Shown here: piece after piece, positions 24,703 through 34,765 of the stretch
Layout: every line of letters starts with the position of its first letter
How positions within the stretch are numbered: position 1 is the first letter of the stretch
From: VRUE01 sp963774405
Lineage (GTDB): Bacteria > Actinomycetota > Thermoleophilia > Solirubrobacterales > 70-9
Assembly: GCA_963774405.1 (NCBI GenBank)
Contig: CAVZEV010000002.1
Coordinates: 186,001-250,000 of the forward strand
Length of the DNA stretch: 64,000 nt
Direction of reading: 5' to 3'
Program-made: the position numbers and the translations under genes
Notes under the pieces: model-generated
The model's input: only the letters and a program-made list of their open reading frames with translations
Told to the model about the DNA's origin: nothing
The model's database searches: none

Positions 24703-24763
24703 CGTCGGGGGTGGGTCTCCAGGAACTCCCGGCGATAGCCGGCCTGGAGACCCACCCCCGACG
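24703..24763. repeat. Perfect 21-bp inverted repeat between recO and dgt
   Basis: Arms at 24703-24723 and 24743-24763 are perfectly complementary over 21 bp, with a further small CCGGC/GCCGG stem inside the loop (24729-24742). It sits in the 126-nt gap between recO (stop 24781) and dgt (start 24654), both on the minus strand. There is no T-run, so a classic intrinsic terminator is not supported; it could still end or stabilise the recO transcript. Confidence 0.85.
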
Positions 24764-24780
24764 GCCCTCCCGCCTCTCGC

Positions 24781-25506
24781 TCAGGCGGCTGCGCGCAGCT
24801 GTACGTGAGCGTGATGCTCGAGCGTCTCCCGCACGGCGCGTTCGACCTGGCGCAGCGCCTGCTCCTCCGAAGCCGGCGCCTCAGCAAGCGGGCTGCCGAC
24901 CGCGCCGACCATGAAGCGGTGGGCGTCCTCGGAGAGCGGGAAGCCACCCCCTTCGCAGCTGACGCAGACGACGCCGCCGGCCGCACCGGAGAAGCCGCTC
25001 AGGTGCTCGGCCTCGCCGCAGCCGGCGCAGGAGGCGAGCTCCGGCGCGAAGCCGGCCGCCAGGGCGAGCTTGAGCCGGAAGGAGAGCGCCGTCTCCAGGC
25101 TCGCGGCGCCCGCCTCGTCAGGGTCGTCGAGCAGCGCCAGGTAGCGGCAGAGCAGGTTGTAGGCGGGAGGGTTGGGCTCGGCCGAGTCGAGCAGGCGCAG
25201 CACCGCGTCGCAAGCGCGGGCGCCGGCGTTGAGCGCCGGGCCGGAGGCACGCAGGCGCGGGTAGCCGTCGAGCGTCGAGGCGTTGGTGACGGTGAGCAGC
25301 TCGCCGCGGCCTTCGTGCAGGATCAGGTCGAGCCGGAAGAAGGGCTCCAGGCGGCCGCCGAAGCGCGACTTCGGTTTGCGCGCCCCCTTGGCGATCGCCC
25401 CGATCCTCCCCCGCGTCTTCGAGTAGAGGTGGAGGATGCGGTCGGCCTCGCCGTAGCGAATGCTGCGCAGCACCACCGCCTCCGTCTTCAGCGTCTTTCC
25501 GGCCAT
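24781..25506 (-). CDS. recO: DNA repair protein RecO
   Basis: 241 aa, family length. The N-terminal OB-fold is clear (EAVVLRSIRYGEADRILHLY, KGARKPKSRFGGRLEPF), followed by the helical domain with the zinc site CAGCGEAEHLSGFSG and CVSCEGGGF. It loads RecA with RecR in gap repair. It sits between mutM and dgt in a minus-strand run of DNA-maintenance genes. Confidence 0.94.
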   Translation of the reverse strand: MAGKTLKTEAVVLRSIRYGEADRILHLYSKTRGRIGAIAKGARKPKSRFGGRLEPFFRLDLILHEGRGELLTVTNASTLDGYPRLRASGPALNAGARACDAVLRLLDSAEPNPPAYNLLCRYLALLDDPDEAGAASLETALSFRLKLALAAGFAPELASCAGCGEAEHLSGFSGAAGGVVCVSCEGGGFPLSEDAHRFMVGAVGSPLAEAPASEEQALRQVERAVRETLEHHAHVQLRAAA

Positions 25507-25584
25507 AGCCGACTTACGGTGAACGACGAACCGGACGCCACCCCACCACGTGCGGTCGCACTTTCCTCCGGTATGCGGAGGGAG

Positions 25585-26493
25585 CTACGACCTCTTGACG
25601 CGACGCCGACGCGGCCGCTTGCGCAGGCGCACCTGGCAGCTCGGGCAGAAGTAGGTCGAGCGGCCGGAGACGACGATGCGGAGGATCGCGCCGTCGCAGC
25701 GCGGGCAGGCCTCGCCCTCACGGGTGTGGACGAGGAACTCGTCCTGCATCGTGCCCTTCTCGCCGCGGCCGTCCCGATAGTCGTCGATCGAGGCACCGCC
25801 GCCGTCGATCCCCGCTTCCAGCGCCGCGACCACGGCGTCGCGCAGCGCCTCCAGGTGCTCGGGCTTCATCGAGCCGGCGGGCGAGAGCGGGTGCAGGCGG
25901 GCGCGGAAGAGCGCCTCGTCGGCGTAGATGTTGCCGACCCCGGCGACGCCCGACTGGTCGAGCAGGAAGGACTTGAGCGGCGCCGTGCGTCCCGCCGCGA
26001 TCGCACCCAACGCCTCGGGGGTGAACTCAGGCGAGAGCGGCTCGACCCCGAGCTTGGCGAAGCGCGCGCCGAGATCGGCGTCGTCGATCAGGAAGGCCTC
26101 GCCGAAGCGGCGCGGGTCGGTGAACCAGACCTCACGCCCGTCGTCGAGTGTGAAGCGGGCCCGCAGGTGCCGTTCGGAGGTCGAGCGCTCGGCCTCGTAC
26201 AGCCGCCGCCCCTCGGAGGGATCGAGCTTCTCCTCGCCCTCGACGAGAACCAGGTTGCCGGTCATCCGCAGGTGCATGACCAGGGTGCGCTCGCCCTCGA
26301 GCGCCAGCAGTAGGTACTTGCCGCGCCGCCCCAGCCCCTCGATCCTCGCCCCCTCCACCGCACGCTCGAGCGTGCGCGGCGCCATCGGCCGACACCAGCG
26401 CGCATCGAGCACCTCCAGCGCAGCGATCCGCCGCCCCTCCAACTCCGGCTCCAGTTGCCGGCAAACAGTCTCGACCTCCGGCAGCTCGGGCAT
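25585..26493 (-). CDS. mutM: Formamidopyrimidine-DNA glycosylase
   Basis: 302 aa. The N-terminal PELPEVETVCRQL contains catalytic Pro2 and Glu3; the conserved GRRGKYLLLAL and HLRMTGNLVLV follow; the H2TH region is VAGVGNIYADEALFRA; and the C-terminal zinc finger is CPRCDGAIL...CPSCQ. It removes 8-oxoguanine. The length, slightly over 270, comes from a basic C-terminal tail (RLRKRPRRRRVKRS). Confidence 0.95.
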   Translation of the reverse strand: MPELPEVETVCRQLEPELEGRRIAALEVLDARWCRPMAPRTLERAVEGARIEGLGRRGKYLLLALEGERTLVMHLRMTGNLVLVEGEEKLDPSEGRRLYEAERSTSERHLRARFTLDDGREVWFTDPRRFGEAFLIDDADLGARFAKLGVEPLSPEFTPEALGAIAAGRTAPLKSFLLDQSGVAGVGNIYADEALFRARLHPLSPAGSMKPEHLEALRDAVVAALEAGIDGGGASIDDYRDGRGEKGTMQDEFLVHTREGEACPRCDGAILRIVVSGRSTYFCPSCQVRLRKRPRRRRVKRS

Positions 26494-26511
26494 CCCCGGG
26501 TTCTATCGAAC

Positions 26512-26561
26512 GCTGACTTTGTCGTTTGGTGTCCAACAGGACACCTAAAGACGAAGTCAGC
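26512..26561. repeat. Palindromic element, family GCTGACTTCGT, copy 1
   Basis: Arms at 26512-26534 and 26539-26561 pair at 20 of 23 positions with a 4-nt loop. The outer stem (GCTGACTT...AAGTCAGC) is shared with the hairpin at 56660-56709. It lies in the 75-nt gap between xerD and mutM. Confidence 0.8.
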
Positions 26562-26568
26562 CGAGGCG

Positions 26569-27507
26569 CTAGGTGGTGGCGCGGGGGTGGGAGTTGAAGT
26601 AGACCTCTTTGAGGCGCTCGCCGGAGAGGTGGGTGTACATCTGGGTGGTGGAAATGTCCGCGTGGCCGAGCATCTCCTGGACGGCGCGGAGGTCGCAGCC
26701 TCCCGCCAGCAGGTGAGTGGCGAAGCTATGGCGCAGGGTGTGGGGGCTCATCTGGCCGGCGAGGCCGGCGGCTCGGGCGTTGCGCTGGACGATCTTGTAG
26801 AGGCCCTGGCGGCTCAGCGGGCCGCCGCGGAAGTTGACGAACAGCCGCGCCTCGTGGCGCTCGCCGATCAGCTTGGGACGACCGCCGCGCAGGTAGGAGG
26901 AGATCGCCGCGATCGCCTGGCGGCCGAGCGGCACCAGCCGTTCCTTGTTGCCCTTGCCGCGGGCGCGCAGGAAGCCCTCGTGCAGGTCGATGTCGGAGAG
27001 CTCGAGCCCGATCGTCTCCGAGGCGCGCAGCCCGCAGGCATACATCACCTCGAGCAGGGCGCGGTCACGCAGGGCTGTCGGCTCGTCGCCGCTTGGCGCC
27101 GCCAGCAGCTTCTGGACCTCGGCGTAGTTGAGTACCTGGGGCAGCTTCTTGGCCCGGCGCGGCGCGCTCAGGGCCGCGGTCGGATCGTCGCCGATCAGCT
27201 CGTCGCGGCGCAGCTGCTTGTAGAAGGAGCGCAGGCAGGCGGCCTTGCGATGCACCGTCGCCGAGGAGCAGGCCGGCCGGTTCTCACCGGTCGCCAGCTC
27301 GGCCAGGAACTCGCCGATCTCGGCCGGCCCGGCCGCCAGCGCATCGATGTCGTGGGCGGCCAGGTACTCGCCGTACTGGTGCAGGTCGGTGCGGTAGGCG
27401 TCGAGCGTGTTGCGCGAGAGGCCGCGCTCCAGCTCTAGGTAGGAGAGGAAGTCGAGGACGAGGGACTCGAAGCGGGACTCCGCTCTCGGTGCGGTGGCGA
27501 CGGGCAT
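26569..27507 (-). CDS. xerD: Tyrosine recombinase XerD/XerC
   Basis: 312 aa from ATG 27507; the longer frame upstream runs through a hairpin and is not coding. The N-terminal SAM-like core-binding domain (VLDFLSYLELERGLSRNTLDA) precedes the catalytic domain with Arg in YACGLRASE, Lys in GKGNKER, HTLRHSFATH, the GH of LGHADISTT and Tyr in MYTHLSGERL. It resolves chromosome dimers. The position in the recN-pyrG-xerD neighbourhood favours XerD. It is not linked to the island at 12-17.6 kb. Confidence 0.93.
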   Translation of the reverse strand: MPVATAPRAESRFESLVLDFLSYLELERGLSRNTLDAYRTDLHQYGEYLAAHDIDALAAGPAEIGEFLAELATGENRPACSSATVHRKAACLRSFYKQLRRDELIGDDPTAALSAPRRAKKLPQVLNYAEVQKLLAAPSGDEPTALRDRALLEVMYACGLRASETIGLELSDIDLHEGFLRARGKGNKERLVPLGRQAIAAISSYLRGGRPKLIGERHEARLFVNFRGGPLSRQGLYKIVQRNARAAGLAGQMSPHTLRHSFATHLLAGGCDLRAVQEMLGHADISTTQMYTHLSGERLKEVYFNSHPRATT

Positions 27508-27582
27508 GGCGGGAGGGTTCTCGCTTGGTCGGCGCAACCCTTGGTTGGCAAGGGACCGTGCGTCGCGGCGCGCGGGTCCTGT

Positions 27583-27641
27583 CGTGGGGTGAGGGGGCCT
27601 GCGGGCAGTCCACGGGCTGTCCTCGACCCCCTCACCCCACG
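27583..27641. repeat. 15-bp perfect inverted repeat containing a stop codon
   Basis: Arms at 27583-27597 and 27627-27641 pair perfectly; the loop is 29 nt. The stop codon of the DUF3866 gene (27632-27634, minus strand) lies inside the distal arm. It lies between two minus-strand genes and could end the upstream transcript. Confidence 0.8.
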
Positions 27642-28690
27642 CCACCCGCGCGAGCGGCGGCGAGGGCCCTTCCCGATGCGAGGGCGGCGGCGAAGAAGAG
27701 GGGGTCCTCCGCTATGGAGCGGCCCATCGTTCGGGACGGGAGGCCCGTTTCTTCGTAGCTCGAGATATCCGCTGGCGCCTCGACGAGCTTGTGGCGATCT
27801 GCGGCTGCCTCGGCGAGTGCAGCGGGTACGGGGTGTCCTGCCGGAACCGGGACCTCGACGGCGGCGAGCAGCAGTTCCAGCACGGTCAGGGTGTGGTGGC
27901 TGACCGGGCGGTGGCGCTCGCGGGAGTCGGCGGAGGAGAGGCGGGGCGAGAGCAGGGTCGGCAGGCCGAGGGCGAGCGAGGCGTGGGCTGTGTCGAGGGC
28001 GGCGATGCCGCCGTGGCCGAGGCGGGTCTCGGAGCCGATAATGCCCGGGCCAGGTCCGGTGATCGCGGCGTCCCAGCCAAGTCCGTTGGCGGCGGCGTCG
28101 AGGGCGCCGGCGACGGAGATCGCCTCATGCTCGCCGCCGTAGGACGGCGCCGCGGTGATGTGCCCGCAGAGCAGGCCGCGCTCGCGCAGCTCGGCGACGT
28201 CCCGGCTGAGCGAGCCCGGCAGTGCCCCTCCCCCGGTCTGCACGTAGCCGACCTTGGCGTCGGGCCGGGCCTGCGCGGCTGCCCACGCCGCGGGCGCCAA
28301 ATGCCCATGCAACGGCAACACCAACACGGGCATCGCCGCCCGCGTCGGTTCCGGTGCGCCTTTTCCCTCCATGCCGGGGATAAGGCGCACCGGAAGCTCG
28401 ACCGGGGCGACCGGGTGCTGGAGCGAGGTGTAGTTGAGCTTGATTACGTGGTTGCGGGCCTCGCCGCTCGCGTCGAGGCCGCGGGTGAGGTTGACGTGGA
28501 CGATGTCGAAGCCGCCGGAGCCGAGCGCGAGATCGAGCGCGGCGGTGTTGACGACCACCTCGTCGCCCTCGCGCATCTCGCCCAGCAGCACCTCGTCGGC
28601 CCAGGCCGGGCGGGCCTCGCCGTCGACCTCGACCGTCAGCGGGTCCGTGGCGACGACCACGCCGCGGCGCAGCTTCAGCCGGCCGCTCAC
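27632..28690 (-). CDS. DUF3866-family protein carrying an in-frame palindrome
   Basis: 352 aa, the usual length for DUF3866, an actinobacterial family of unknown function commonly near xerD and pyrG. Recognisable segments are HVNLTRGLDASGEARNHVIK, LNYTSLQHPV, LPLHGHLAPAAWAAA and ITGPGPGIIGSETRLGHGG. Residues of the stretch ELPVRLIPGMEGKGAPEPT are coded by the palindrome at 28349-28395; my recollection of the family is that this stretch is shorter elsewhere. No catalytic motif was recognised. Confidence 0.85.
   Translation of the reverse strand: MSGRLKLRRGVVVATDPLTVEVDGEARPAWADEVLLGEMREGDEVVVNTAALDLALGSGGFDIVHVNLTRGLDASGEARNHVIKLNYTSLQHPVAPVELPVRLIPGMEGKGAPEPTRAAMPVLVLPLHGHLAPAAWAAAQARPDAKVGYVQTGGGALPGSLSRDVAELRERGLLCGHITAAPSYGGEHEAISVAGALDAAANGLGWDAAITGPGPGIIGSETRLGHGGIAALDTAHASLALGLPTLLSPRLSSADSRERHRPVSHHTLTVLELLLAAVEVPVPAGHPVPAALAEAAADRHKLVEAPADISSYEETGLPSRTMGRSIAEDPLFFAAALASGRALAAARAGGVG
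28349..28395. repeat. Palindromic element, family TTCCGGTGCGCC, copy 1 (inside a gene)
   Basis: Arms 28349-28362 and 28382-28395 pair perfectly over 14 bp with a 19-nt loop. The same arm sequence forms the hairpin at 47516-47562. This copy is inside the coding region of the DUF3866 gene and keeps the frame open. Confidence 0.85.
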
Positions 28691-28712
28691 GGGCCGGCCA
28701 CCGGCTCTCGCC

Positions 28713-29828
28713 TCACGACCCGGTCGCGGCGGCCTCGGCGACGATGCCCTCGCAGACCTCGAGCATCGCGTCGAGGTTGCGGGCGCTGACCGCCTCCTCG
28801 GGCGTGTGGTTCGCCTCGGTGCCGTTGGCGAGCAGGATGCAGTCGAAGCCGTCGACGATCAGCGCGTTGGCGTCGCTGCCACCGCCGGTCGCGGTCCGCT
28901 CGGGCTCGAAGCCCGCCTTTCGCAGCCCCGCCTCGGCCAACGCCAGCGCGGGCGAGGACGACGGGATCTTGTAGCCGCGGAAGAGCTCTTCGACCCTGAC
29001 GTCGGCATCGCAGCCGTGCTCGCCGGCGCCCCAGGCGCAGGCGTCGCTGAGCGCGCCGGCGACCTCGGCGGCGCGGTTGGCGTCGAGGCTGCGCGCCTCG
29101 GCGACGATCTCGCAGTGGCCGGGGACGACGTTGCCGGAGGTGCCGCCGCGGATCACGCCGACGTTGGCCGTCGTCTCCTCGTCGAGCCGGCCCAGCTCCA
29201 TGCGCGCGACCGCGGCCGAGGCGGCGGCGATCGCGCTGTTGCCGTCCTCGGGACGGATGCCGGCGTGGGCCTCGACCCCCATGAAGTCCGCCCGCACGCT
29301 CTGCTGCGTGGGTGAGGTGACGATCACCTCGCCGACCGAGCTGGCGTGGTCGAGGACGAAGCCGCACTTGGAGCGCAGCGCGCTCGCGTCAAACGCCTTG
29401 GCGCCGCGCAACCCCTGCTCCTCGGCGACCGTGAGCAGCAGCTCGATCCCGATCGGCGGCGGCCCGTCGCTGCCGGCGTGGCGCGCGACCAGCTCCATGA
29501 AGACCGCCACCGCCGCCTTGTTGTCGGCGCCGAGGATCGTCTCTCCGGCGCTGCGGAAGACCCCGTCGGATTCGACCACCTCGATCTGCCCCTTGTGCGG
29601 CACCGTGTCGATGTGGGCGCAGAACATCACCCACTCCTCGCTCGCACCCGGCAGCCGCGCCAGCAGGTTCCCGGCACCGGCTTCGGCCGCCCCCGCCGCG
29701 TCGTCCTCGCTCACCTCCAACCCGAGCGCCCGCAGCTCGGCGGCGATCGTGTCCGCCACCTCGCGCTCCTCGCCGGTCGGGCTGCGAATCTCGCAGAGCC
29801 GAACGAAGGTCTCGTGAAGCCTCTCCAC
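28713..29828 (-). CDS. M20-family metallopeptidase (tripeptidase T-like)
   Basis: 371 aa. The metal-binding and catalytic segments are FCAHIDTVPHKG (His and Asp), ILGADNKAAVAVFMEL (bridging Asp), TVAEEQGLRGAKAF (catalytic and metal Glu), FVLDHASSVG and the C-terminal LLANGTEANHTPEE (last His). The dimerisation lid lies between about residues 175 and 290. It is likely a cytoplasmic di- or tripeptidase. It follows DUF3866 in the same direction after 22 nt. Confidence 0.9.
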   Translation of the reverse strand: MERLHETFVRLCEIRSPTGEEREVADTIAAELRALGLEVSEDDAAGAAEAGAGNLLARLPGASEEWVMFCAHIDTVPHKGQIEVVESDGVFRSAGETILGADNKAAVAVFMELVARHAGSDGPPPIGIELLLTVAEEQGLRGAKAFDASALRSKCGFVLDHASSVGEVIVTSPTQQSVRADFMGVEAHAGIRPEDGNSAIAAASAAVARMELGRLDEETTANVGVIRGGTSGNVVPGHCEIVAEARSLDANRAAEVAGALSDACAWGAGEHGCDADVRVEELFRGYKIPSSSPALALAEAGLRKAGFEPERTATGGGSDANALIVDGFDCILLANGTEANHTPEEAVSARNLDAMLEVCEGIVAEAAATGS

Positions 29829-29940
29829 GGCGGGACAGGCTAGCCGGATTCAGCAGCGCCGGCGAACCGTCCCGGTAGGGGTGGAGCGTCTTGCACTTTT
29901 TGGGCGCTGACCTTGCGGCGTCAGCAGATCCCGTCACATC

Positions 29941-29948
29941 CAAAAAGT
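29941..29948. repeat. 8-bp target-site duplication CAAAAAGT (left copy)
   Basis: CAAAAAGT directly abuts the left terminal repeat of the IS and recurs at 31333-31340 directly after the right terminal repeat. An 8-bp duplication is typical of ISL3-family transposition and shows that this copy inserted here by itself, fairly recently. Confidence 0.93.
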
Positions 29949-31332
29949 GGCTCTCCTGACGTTTCCGTGGGTCATGTCACCGTGACCCGGCCGGGCAAAG
30001 GTGGACACAGGCCGCTGAGCTTCAGCATCGCCAGGGAGATCAGCGCCTGGGGAGTGTGAAACCCGAAGGCCCGGCGGGCGATCAAGCGGATCTGGGTGTT
30101 GATCGCCTCCACCCGGGCGTTGGAGAGCCCGTGGCGAATCGCAGCGAGGATCCCCGCTCGCTGCGCAGTGATCGTGCGGGCGAGCTTCACGAAGGGCTTC
30201 AGGCGGCAGCGACGTGCCCAGGCAAGCCACCGATCCAACAGGCCGACCGCCGCCTTCGGCCCAAGCCTGTAGATCTGGCGCAGTTGCTCCTTCAGCAGGT
30301 AGGCCCGGTAAAGCGGCCGGTTGAGCCGCTCGATGTCGGAGAGCTTTGACTGCTGGCGGGCCGTCAGGTTCTCGGGGTTCTTCCAGAGCGCAAAGCGGGC
30401 GCCCTTGAGCTCGCGGGCAGCATCGGCCTGTCCCGCTCGGCGCGCCTCGTTCCAGACCTCGCGGCGGACCTTGTCGAGCGCGTCGGTGGCGAGCTGGATC
30501 ACATGGAAGGGGTCGACGCAGCGCTTGGCCTTTGGGCAGCGCCTGTCCAGCACCGCCTCGATCCAGGGCGCCATGTCGCAGGAGACCAGCCGCAGGCGGT
30601 TGGTGCGCCGGGGGCCGAGCTCCTCGAAGAAGGCCTCGACCGTCTTCTTGTCCTTGCCCGGGGCCGCCCAGACCAGCCTGCCGGTGTCGTGGTCGACGAC
30701 CACGGTCAGGTAGCGGTGGCCCTTGCGGTGGGAGATCTCATCGATGCCGATCCGCCGCAAGCCGGCGAGCAGGTCCGCCTTGCGCCCAGCCTCCTGAGCG
30801 ACCCGCTCGCAGATCGCCCCGACGCTACGCCAGCTGGTCCGCATCAGCTCTGCGACGGCGCTGGCGGAGGTGTTCACCGCCAGCCAGGCGACCTGCTCCT
30901 CGAAGGCGCGGGTGAAGCGCGAGTCGTGCCGGGCCCAGGGCACGGCGCCCACGACGACGCCGTGCTCTGGGCAGCTCACCCTCGGGGCGTCGGCCTCCAG
31001 GTGGGCGATGGTCGTGCCGAGGTCCAGCGCCCGCCAGCGCCGCCGTCCCACGCCGCGGTCAAAACCCGGCGAGCGGCGCCCGCAGAGGCCGCAGCGGTCC
31101 CGCTCTGGACGGTGCGGCCTGACCGCCGCCACCACCTGCCCTTCGTCGTCGATCTCGACACTCTCGATGGCCGCCCGCTCCAAGCCGAGCAGGCGTGCCC
31201 ATACCCTTTCCTTGCGCACGTCGTTGCCACTCCTTTCGATTTCCAGCCTTCGAGAAGCCGGAAACCTAGGCGCGGAGCGGCGTGCGCCTCTTCTCAGTGC
31301 CTCGCTTTACCCACGGAAACGTCAGGAGAGCC
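29949..31332 (-). mobile_element. ISL3-family insertion sequence, complete
   Basis: 1384 bp. Terminal inverted repeats of 24 bp (29949-29972 and 31309-31332) are identical and begin GGCTCTCCTGACGTTTCC. A single transposase gene fills the element, and both ends carry the CAAAAAGT duplication. All parts look intact, so it may be active. It sits in the intergenic region between pyrG and the M20 peptidase gene. Confidence 0.95.
29972..31219 (-). CDS. ISL3-family transposase
   Basis: 415 aa. An N-terminal zinc-finger region (RDRCGLCGRRSPGFD and RVSCPEHG) precedes a helix-turn-helix and the DDE domain: Asp in GIDEISHRKGHRYLTVVVD, Asp in VSCDMAPWIEAV, and Glu near the C-terminus in NARVEAINTQIRLIARRAFG. 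KRCVDPFHVIQLATDALDKV is a family hallmark. The gene is uninterrupted. Confidence 0.95.
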   Translation of the reverse strand: MRKERVWARLLGLERAAIESVEIDDEGQVVAAVRPHRPERDRCGLCGRRSPGFDRGVGRRRWRALDLGTTIAHLEADAPRVSCPEHGVVVGAVPWARHDSRFTRAFEEQVAWLAVNTSASAVAELMRTSWRSVGAICERVAQEAGRKADLLAGLRRIGIDEISHRKGHRYLTVVVDHDTGRLVWAAPGKDKKTVEAFFEELGPRRTNRLRLVSCDMAPWIEAVLDRRCPKAKRCVDPFHVIQLATDALDKVRREVWNEARRAGQADAARELKGARFALWKNPENLTARQQSKLSDIERLNRPLYRAYLLKEQLRQIYRLGPKAAVGLLDRWLAWARRCRLKPFVKLARTITAQRAGILAAIRHGLSNARVEAINTQIRLIARRAFGFHTPQALISLAMLKLSGLCPPLPGRVTVT

Positions 31333-31340
31333 CAAAAAGT
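31333..31340. repeat. 8-bp target-site duplication CAAAAAGT (right copy)
   Basis: Right-hand copy of the IS target duplication; identical to 29941-29948. Confidence 0.93.
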
Positions 31341-31352
31341 TAAGCGGAACCC

Positions 31353-33019
<1,667 letters not shown>

Positions 33020-33023
<4 letters not shown>

Positions 33024-33856
33024 GCTCTGCCGAGCGAGTCTAGCCATCGCAATGGCGGAACCGATTCGATCGTCGCCGAGATCGAACGCAACTCTCCGTA
33101 AATGGTCAGTCCGGCGACGACGGCGAGCGCAACCAGGCGCGCGTCGGGCCCCAAGGTGGTCAGCAGCCAGACCCCGCCGACGGCGCCGAGCAGGTTGGAG
33201 CCGGTGTCGCCCAGCATCGCCCGCTCGCGCAGGGTGAAGGCGGCGCCGACCAGGGCCGGGCCGGCGAAGATGCCGAGCAGCTCCAGCGGCGCCAGGGTCC
33301 AGGCGCCGAGGCAGAGCCCGGCGCCGAGCAGCGCCAGGCCCTTCTCCGCCCGCCCCGGTCGCAGGTCGAGCAGGTTGAAGAGGTTGGTGGCGAGGATCAG
33401 CAGCGCCACGTCGGCGATGTAGCGCCAGGATTCGAGGCCGCGGCCGGAGACGACGTAGGCGGCCAGCGCCAGCGCCCCCAGCGCCTTGACCGCGCCGGTC
33501 GAGAGGCTGCCCTCGCGCAGCGCCCGCGCGTGCCCGCGCCAGCCGCGCGGCGCGCCGCTCCCCTCGCCGCCGCCCAGCGCGTCGTCGAGGAAGCCGAGGA
33601 AGGCGACGCCGAGCAGGTAGGGCATCCAGCGCCGCAGCTCGGGGCTGAGCAGTTCGAGGTCGGCGCGGTCGTTGAGGAAGGCCAGCGGCGCCAAGGCGAC
33701 CAGGGCCGCCGTCGCCAGCACGGCGCCGAGCGGGAAGGCGAGCCGGGCGCCGCGGTAGTTCGCCCGCACCAGGCCGGCGTCGAGCAGGCCGCGCACTCCC
33801 GCCGGCACGACCAGCAGGGCGACGGCGATCGCGACCGGGAAGCCGACCCAGGTCAC
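33020..33856 (-). CDS. MraY/WecA-like glycosyl-1-phosphate transferase
   Basis: 278 aa, shorter than typical MraY (about 350). Conserved cytoplasmic loops are VAFLGFLDDALGGG (the DD Mg-binding motif), NLFNLLDLRPGRAEKG (the NxxNxxD motif) and ERAMLGDTGSNLLGAVGG. About eight membrane helices are predicted. It would transfer a sugar phosphate to a polyprenyl phosphate. It lies between steB and pyrG with 4-nt overlaps on both sides, a place where no such gene exists in mycobacteria as I recall. The acceptor and sugar are unknown. Confidence 0.8.
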
Positions 33857-34728
33857 GGAGCGGATTCGGCCGGGGGCAAGAGGTCGGGCAGCAGGCGGTC
33901 GGCCGAGCCCTTGACGCCGAAGCTGCCCTCGGCGCCGAGCAGGGCGAAGACGGTCGCCACTTTGCCCGCCGGCGTCTCGACGTCGTCGACACTGGAGAGG
34001 TCGTTGCCGGCGAAGAAGGAGACCGAGGACGGTTCGGTGGTAGTCGTCTCCACGCCGACCACCGGCGCCCGCGTCGCGGTCATTCCCGCCATCAGCGCCG
34101 ATTCGAGCGCCGCGGCCTTGGCGCGCTGCACCGGGCCCATCTCTTCGGGCACCTGGCGCACGACGATCACCCCGTCGAGCCCGCCGAAGTTGCCGCTGGC
34201 CCGCGAGAAGAGGTGGCTGCGCGTGCGATCGAGCAGGTTGCCGCCGCGAACCAGCTGGCGGCCGACGCCGGTGCCGAATTCCTTCAGCTGTTCTTCGTTG
34301 CGGCGGATCTTGGCGAAGCGCGTCTTCGCCAGCACGCTGCCGAGGCCGCTGAGGTCGACCGGCTCGCGCACCACGCCGATGCCGACGACGTGCGCCCCGG
34401 TCGGCCCGAGCGCTTCCTCGATCGCGGCGCCGGTGCCGCCCGGCAGGTCGCCGAGCGCGACCACGCCGATCCGCTTGCCGGCCAGCCGTTCGCGCACCAG
34501 CGCCGGGTAGACGCGGCCGGCGAATTCGTCGGAGCGAGCCAGTTTGCCGTTCAGTTCGTCGGCCCGTTCGCGGGCGTCCTGGAGGTTGCCGGTGAGGCTC
34601 TGCTCGAGGTTCTTGCGGGTGCTGGTCAGCGCGTCGCCGCCGAACTCGGCGCCGATCAGGATCCCGATCGCGAGGGCGAGGAAGACGGCGATCAGCGAGA
34701 CCGCGTGGTATCTAGCGCTGTAACCCAT
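33853..34728 (-). CDS. SteB/MctB-family membrane-anchored protein
   Basis: 291 aa. One N-terminal membrane helix (YHAVSLIAVFLALAIGILIG), then a coiled coil to about residue 65 (LEQSLTGNLQDARERADELN), then an extracytoplasmic alpha/beta domain. This matches the family called copper transporter MctB in mycobacteria and SteB in corynebacteria. In the latter it acts with SteA in cell division and envelope integrity. Since steA is next door, the division role is favoured over copper transport. Confidence 0.82.
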   Translation of the reverse strand: MGYSARYHAVSLIAVFLALAIGILIGAEFGGDALTSTRKNLEQSLTGNLQDARERADELNGKLARSDEFAGRVYPALVRERLAGKRIGVVALGDLPGGTGAAIEEALGPTGAHVVGIGVVREPVDLSGLGSVLAKTRFAKIRRNEEQLKEFGTGVGRQLVRGGNLLDRTRSHLFSRASGNFGGLDGVIVVRQVPEEMGPVQRAKAAALESALMAGMTATRAPVVGVETTTTEPSSVSFFAGNDLSSVDDVETPAGKVATVFALLGAEGSFGVKGSADRLLPDLLPPAESAP

Positions 34729-34765
34729 CGGCGGCCGGAAGGCTAGATGGCGGAGCGCCCCGGCG

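Noticed and set aside
26512..26561. CRISPR-like arrays
   Set aside because: The repeated palindromes occur singly and far apart, without regularly spaced repeats or spacers, and no cas gene is present.
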